Shown here one piece after another: positions 59,213-64,000 of a stretch of 64,000 nt of DNA. Within the stretch, counting starts at the first letter, position 1. Each line of letters begins with the position of its first letter. This DNA is from Strongyloides papillosus. Taxonomy: Eukaryota > Nematoda > Chromadorea > Rhabditida > Strongyloididae. Both the position numbers and the translations under genes were made by a program. The stretch lies in the NCBI GenBank assembly GCA_005656395.1, contig SRSI01000056.1, positions 62,001 to 126,000 on the forward strand. Reading direction: 5' to 3'. The notes under the pieces were generated by a model. The model was not told the DNA's origin. It was given only the letters and a program-made list of their open reading frames with translations, and did not search any database.

Positions 59213-59506
59213 GGAGCTTCCAGAGGGGAGCTTCAAGATCAGATTCGAATGTAGCGGTGTTTTTAAAGAGGGTACTTTATTATAGTAACGTCAATAATAG
59301 ATAAGGTATAAAAATGTAAATGTAATGTAATGGATTAATATGATATAATGTGTTCTTATATATTCTTTTCCCGCATTCTTAGACGGTGAGTTTCTCTTAT
59401 GCATCATTGTGGTATTTTCTGTATTACAACTCAATGCCATGATAATTAACATATCCTTGTTCTTAATGTCGTTTTTTGTGATCCATAGCATTCCATGTTA
59501 ACAGGT
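59213..59506 (-). repeat. 5' LTR-like sequence of element 3
   Basis: Diverged partner of 52140-52384; the outer end probably starts TGTTAACATGGAATGC on the minus strand. Confidence 0.6.
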
Positions 59507-59579
59507 TGTTCAAATAATTAAGATTTATTTTTTATTTATCGTTGATCATTAATATTTTTAGAAATTTATATTAACTATT

Positions 59580-60195
59580 CTGCTTCTTTCAGTAAATTAA
59601 TCTCATGTGTTAGAATCCATTGATATATACATCTTTTGCTGAACATTACAAACACTTGAGCATTATTAGTACTGTGTAATTTCATTTTACTGTGATGATG
59701 GATAAACAATTTGCATATTCCAGGTTGTTGTAAAATTCATCAATCTTTAAAAAAAATTTTTATTGTATTAACTGTAAACTGTATTTACAGATATATTCAA
59801 ATTTATTTTATGTATTATATTTATACAATTGATCTAAACACTAAATGAATATTGTTTTTTATTATCTCACTGTAACCTATTTAGATAGTTTGTTCCGTTC
59901 ATTCGTTTGTAAATCTACACTGCAAGCGATTACGCTTAATTTATTAGCAAATTCCATGTATCTCTTTTTTAAAGGAGACAAAAATTAAAAAGTATCTGTT
60001 TTCCATCTAAGGCAAATTCGTTTCAGGATGACTTTCCTTGTACCAAAAGAAATAAACCAAACAGAAGTATATTAATTAATTGTGGGTAAATGCCTCTCAA
60101 TTATTGTAAAAATGTATAATAACTAAGGATTTCAAAATCAAATTACTTTTATATAAAGTTATTACACTAAAATTACTATTTACTTAAATAGCACT
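59580..60195 (+). repeat. Diverged dispersed repeat, copy 2
   Basis: Partner of 33360-33985 in direct orientation, sharing GAGCATTATTAGTA, TTACTGTGATGATGGA, CACTGTAACCTATTTAGA, TTCCATGTATCTCTTTTTT followed by AAAGGAGACAA, and AATTCGTTTCAGGA. Confidence 0.7.
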
Positions 60196-62243
60196 GAAGT
60201 AATAACATTAGAATATTTTAATATATAAATAATTTTTGTATTTTTAATATGTTATTTTAACTTATTTTATCTAATGTTTTTTAACCAGTGAGTGACAGAC
60301 TTTAAAAGTTGTCAATGCTGAAAATTAAATCTACTAGAAATATGCAAAAAAAAATGCTATTTATTTGAATGAAAAACTCACAAAAATTAAAAAATTACAA
60401 ATAGAAAATTACTGTTTAATCAAAAAACATGCACAAAAAATTTAAATTTAAAAACAATGATTGTTCAATAAAGAAAAAAATTTCCTATATATTAAACACA
60501 CAAACATTGAAAGGCAAAATCTGAAATTTTTGGTTAAAAAAATTAGCTATCAAAAATAAATATTTGATACAATATATTCAAACTACAAAATTCATGCGTG
60601 ACATAAATTGAATGTCACGTTAATCGAAAAAATAAAATCATATCATAAAATTAAATAAAAAATTAATTTAATTGCGTTTTGCTTAACTTGAGAATGGAGG
60701 AAGATAAATTAACGTTTAATATTTAAAATATTCGCAACGAATTTCTCCAGAGGTACTTTTTGAAATAAGTACAAATTTTTATACAAGGTTCTTATTAACA
60801 ATAAATAAAATAGAATAAAATAGTGAACACTTAAATTTTATTTATTATTAATCTCATTGCCAATTACTTACTATATAAATGTTATAACTGATATTAACAA
60901 CTCCCTAACAAAGCTAAATTAAATTTTTAATGAAAAAGCAACAAGAAATGTGTAAACTTAATAATAAATAGAATCTTAGGTGACACCTGACGTCTATATA
61001 ACAATTTTTTGATGACATTAAATTATAATGTATTAAATGATAAAAACAGCTTTATGTTTTTAAAACCTTACTGTTTTACTTATACAAAAAATATTTAATG
61101 AAATGTTATTGTAGTTTTAATAAAGACAACACTAATGTTTTGAGTCCAATATAAAAAATTGATAATTGCCATAATCTTAACTCATTATTATACATGATAA
61201 AACCACAAACCTTTTCATTTTGTATAACAGACAACACTATCTAATACTTCATGAAAAATTATTAATTCGCCAATTTTTTACAAACATGAATGATAAACAA
61301 TTTTAAATTATTTATTAGTTCTTAAATGAAGAAATAAACTTCATCAAAAAAGTTAAACATTTGAATAAATCATGTGAAAAATAGTTTTTTTGTATAGTGA
61401 AATTTGCCATTTTCGGTAATAATCACATCTCTGGAAAAGTGCTATAAAAAGTGAAAAATCATCCAAAACAAGAATTCATAGTCAGTTCATAATTCATAAT
61501 TTGTTGACAATAAAAATATATTATTAATGGAATCCTAAACATTTATATTTTTTGTATTATTTTAATTTCTTTATCTAGTTACCTAATTTATGTTTATTCA
61601 ACATAATCTTTATTGGAATTTTCACTGGTTCAATTTACAGAGTAAGAGTAGTAAAATCCAAAAAAGGTAAAGGTATATCACAAAATGATTAATGGAGAAA
61701 AATCACTAATATAATGGTTTTATACTATAAGGCAAGTTTAACACAATTCTTAAAAGTAATTATTTTTGTTATAAATTTTTAGTTAAAAGAACCTATTTAC
61801 GGATTTATTATGCTTCTATAGCATTTCTTTTTATACCGTGCGTTTGAAATTTTTATTGATAAGTAGGAAAAAAACAAAACAAAAATAATAGTAATCAAAA
61901 ATTTAAAATTTACCCTTTCGTTTTATTTGAGGTTTATAATAATAGAGAGGTAAGTTTAACTTTCTAATCTTTTATAAGAAAAGGAGTATCATCATTATAT
62001 TTTAAAGCATAATGATTGTTTACAAACACCGTCTGAAAAATATGCTAATTATTGTATACAGTAAAATAAAAAATATTATATACTCTATGTCTATTTAAAA
62101 ATGAACTTCTTCATAGATATTTAATGATAAAATATGTAGCAGCTCTTAATGAAAAAACTCAAATAAGTAAATATATTTTAAGGACTTATAAAAAAAATTA
62201 AAGTTTATATTGTTTCGGTAAAAATTAGATTAAATAAAATTAA
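60196..62243. other. Gene-free AT-rich stretch
   Basis: No gene recognised. A TATAAAAAG near 61443 and a possible small exon 61641-61667 between acceptor- and donor-like sites were seen but are not enough for a gene. Confidence 0.4.
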
Positions 62244-62713
62244 CACATAGATGACCAGGTATTTTTTCTGCGTATAACATTCTTCAAATACTTATAATTT
62301 TTTAGTAGTTAATAGTTTGTAACGGAGGAGTTAAAAATCTGTTGAAAACATTGTTGTATATAATTAAAAAATTATTTTGACAGATATTTTAATATTACGT
62401 GATTTTTTAGTACAATATTTATTAATTAAAAATTTTTACGGACTAAAATTTTTTAAAGTATGATACCTAGTAAAACATTCAAGTTCTCCTAAATGTTACC
62501 ACTTTCATTGCGTTATAACCGTCATAGGCTGAAAATTTAGAAATGCGAGATATCTCGTTATCCGGTCCCTAACGTAAAAATATGAACATGACGAGATATC
62601 TCGTCATTGGTCATCTACGTAAAAATATAAGGATGACAAGATATCTCGTCACCTGGTCTTTTACGAAAAAATTCTGAATATGACGAGATAACTCGTCATT
62701 GGTCATCTATGTG
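62244..62713. mobile_element. piggyBac-type MITE with subterminal palindromes
   Basis: 470 bp flanked by TTAA (62240-62243 and 62714-62717) with inverted ends CACATAGATGACCA. Near the right end are four tandem units of about 50-60 bp, each holding a version of the palindrome TGACGAGATATCTCGTCA followed by a GGTC..CTACGTAAAAAT-type spacer. No transposase. Its ends differ from those of the piggyBac element at 44711. Confidence 0.88.
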
Positions 62714-62863
62714 TTAAGATTATGATAAACTGTTTTAGCAAAATAAGATACTAATGTTACCAAATGTTTAATATACTATTCATTGGCTTTTTAATGAATT
62801 ATTCATACTATTCTCTTAATTTTAATAATTATGCAATCTAATATTTATTTTTAAATTTGTTTT

Positions 62864-63374
62864 TTATTCCGACTTTGGGAGTTTAGTCCACCATCTAATA
62901 CGACGGCAATTACTAAATTCATAGAGCATTTTCAATATATTAATTGTACCCATGTAATATGATTTACCACACTTATAAGGACTATTATCATATGACTTTG
63001 GAAGTCTAACTATTGCTCTTGGTTTACAAAGAAACCTTCCATTAATATACTTGTATGTTACAGCAAGGTATGGCACTAATTAATTAATATTAGTCTACAT
63101 TAAATACTTACTTGTTCTAGAATGAGAAATTTCTTCTGCTCTAATATCAAAATATTTTTCACAACGACACGGAACTTCTTTTAGAAGCTTGGGGTATTTA
63201 AACCTATTAAATTGATAAAGGCCAATACGCATATCTTTTGCAAGTCTATTACGGCAGTCAATTCTTCCCCAGACACGTAATTTTGGTCTTCTACGTTTAC
63301 AGAGATGATTCTCAACATCAATGATATTGAATAGAATAATAAATAGAATAATAATAATATTTTTTTAAAATCAT
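62864..63374 (-). pseudogene. Transthyretin-like family gene with a one-base break in the signal peptide
   Basis: Exons 63374-63112 and 63075-62864, with a 36-nt intron (gtaagt...aattag). The TTL domain is clear: KLRVWGRIDCRNR (first strand), RIGLYQFN, a Cys-rich turn (VPCRCEKYFDI), then TYKYINGRFLCKPRAIVRLPKSY and CGKSYYMGTINI. The only ATG upstream (63372-63374) is out of frame with the domain by one base. A run of seven T on the plus strand (63360-63366) lies between; one fewer base would join the ATG to a hydrophobic signal sequence rich in Ile/Leu. Either the copy is a very young pseudogene or the run is a sequencing error. The two TTL genes at 1-251 and 7528-8026 are distant relatives of it. 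Confidence 0.75.
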
Positions 63375-64000
63375 TTCTAAAAATAGAAAGAAAACTTCAT
63401 AATATTATACGGAAATTCGGTACTCATAAAACGACTAACATCGTATTTTTAGAACAAAAAAATGTTATACTACAATTAAAAAATGAACATTAATCTTTTT
63501 AAATTATTAACAAATATTTATTAAGAGTTATAAAAAAATACTAACAAATTCGAATTATGACTGAAATATATAGCAGAAAATGAGCTCAAAGTATCTTTCA
63601 AAAACTGTTAATGATCAAAGCGATATATAATGTTAGCTAAATATGAATACAGTGAAAATAATTAAAAACTACTTTATATATAAAACAGTACATTGTTAAC
63701 ATATCTCATTTTTATATTTGTATATTAAAAAATAAATAAATTATAGATTATTATATAATCATGAATATCTTTAGTGAAATATATTTTTTAATATATTTCT
63801 TTTAAAATTTATAATATGTAGAAAAAATTTTAAAAAATATTTCAAAATACATTTAAAGCGAACCACAATTCAATAGTAAAACTTTTAAAAATAAGAGTTC
63901 TATACAGAAAATTATTATCAAAAAATTCTTACAAAACCATAAATTGTTATAAATTATCATTTATTTCATTAATTCATCTATACTGGATTTCATATATTGT
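63375..64000. other. Intergenic to window end
   Basis: AT-rich 5' flank of the TTL gene; nothing else seen. Confidence 0.4.

Larger units (their letters stand above)
52140..59506 (-). mobile_element. Older Ty3/gypsy element (element 3) with extra module
   Basis: Minus-strand element. Diverged LTR-like sequences lie at about 52140-52384 (3') and 59213-59506 (5'), sharing ATGTAGCGGT, TTCTTATATATTCTT and GCATTYTTAGACGGT in order; borders are approximate. A purine stretch (CTGGAGGAAG) lies beside the 3' copy. About 850 bp of leader separates the 5' copy from the gag start. Integrase is cut short, and three in-frame TGA codons interrupt pol. GC content is higher than in neighbouring DNA. Confidence 0.8.

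Noticed and set aside
61441..61667. Possible gene start (TATAAAAAG and a small exon)
   Set aside because: No coding exon can be joined to it.
62540..62713. CRISPR-like array because of spaced palindromes
   Set aside because: Only four imperfect units inside a TTAA-flanked MITE in a nematode; spacers are related, not unique.

Overview
The window reads as nuclear DNA of a very AT-rich nematode, most likely a Strongyloides-like (Strongyloididae) worm. This is an inference from four things: every intron I could place is only about 36-48 nt with GT..AG ends; most host genes belong to secreted families expanded in that clade (astacin, SCP/TAPS or CAP, transthyretin-like); there are GT31 and GT64 glycosyltransferases; and no bacterial features are present. 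I recognise no rRNA, CRISPR array or operon. One tRNA-Val(CAC) is clear.

Layout. 1-8026: two convergent transthyretin-like paralogues form the ends of a large inverted duplication, and a Ty3/gypsy element with two identical 147-bp LTRs has inserted into the right arm. 8990-15960: a direct duplication, offset about 4.95 kb, carries two copies of an unrecognised secreted-protein gene built of many tiny exons; the second copy is broken by a solo LTR. A foldback element, a mariner-type remnant and the tRNA lie between them. 16217-18493: a Mutator-like (MULE) transposon with a perfect 9-bp target duplication. 20006-21790: a divergent exostosin-like (GT64) glycosyltransferase. 24090-24637: a MITE. 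27876-29052: an astacin-family protein that has lost all three zinc histidines. 30285-33345: a decayed gypsy fragment split by a 948-bp MITE. 37251-38343: a core-1 beta3-galactosyltransferase-like (C1GALT) gene, followed by a MITE and a hairpin. 39643-50189: a three-level nest, with a gypsy element whose 5' LTR contains a solo LTR, which contains a piggyBac transposon, whose transposase is split by a 525-bp tandem array. 50905-51747: a CAP-family gene. About 52140-59506: an older gypsy element with an unusual signal/ectodomain/coiled-coil module between gag and protease. 62244-62713: a piggyBac-type MITE. 62864-63374: another transthyretin-like gene, with a one-base frame break.

The host genes are small, mostly secreted or Golgi/ER products lying alone, so nothing suggests co-transcription. 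The astacin- and CAP-like products have lost or altered usual active-site residues and may act as binders or decoys; that is inference. The strongest novelty candidates are the micro-exon secreted gene pair, the extra module in the 54-58 kb element, the pattern of in-frame stops without frameshifts in three gypsy elements, and the family of LTRs with AGT...ACT ends and 4-bp target duplications.
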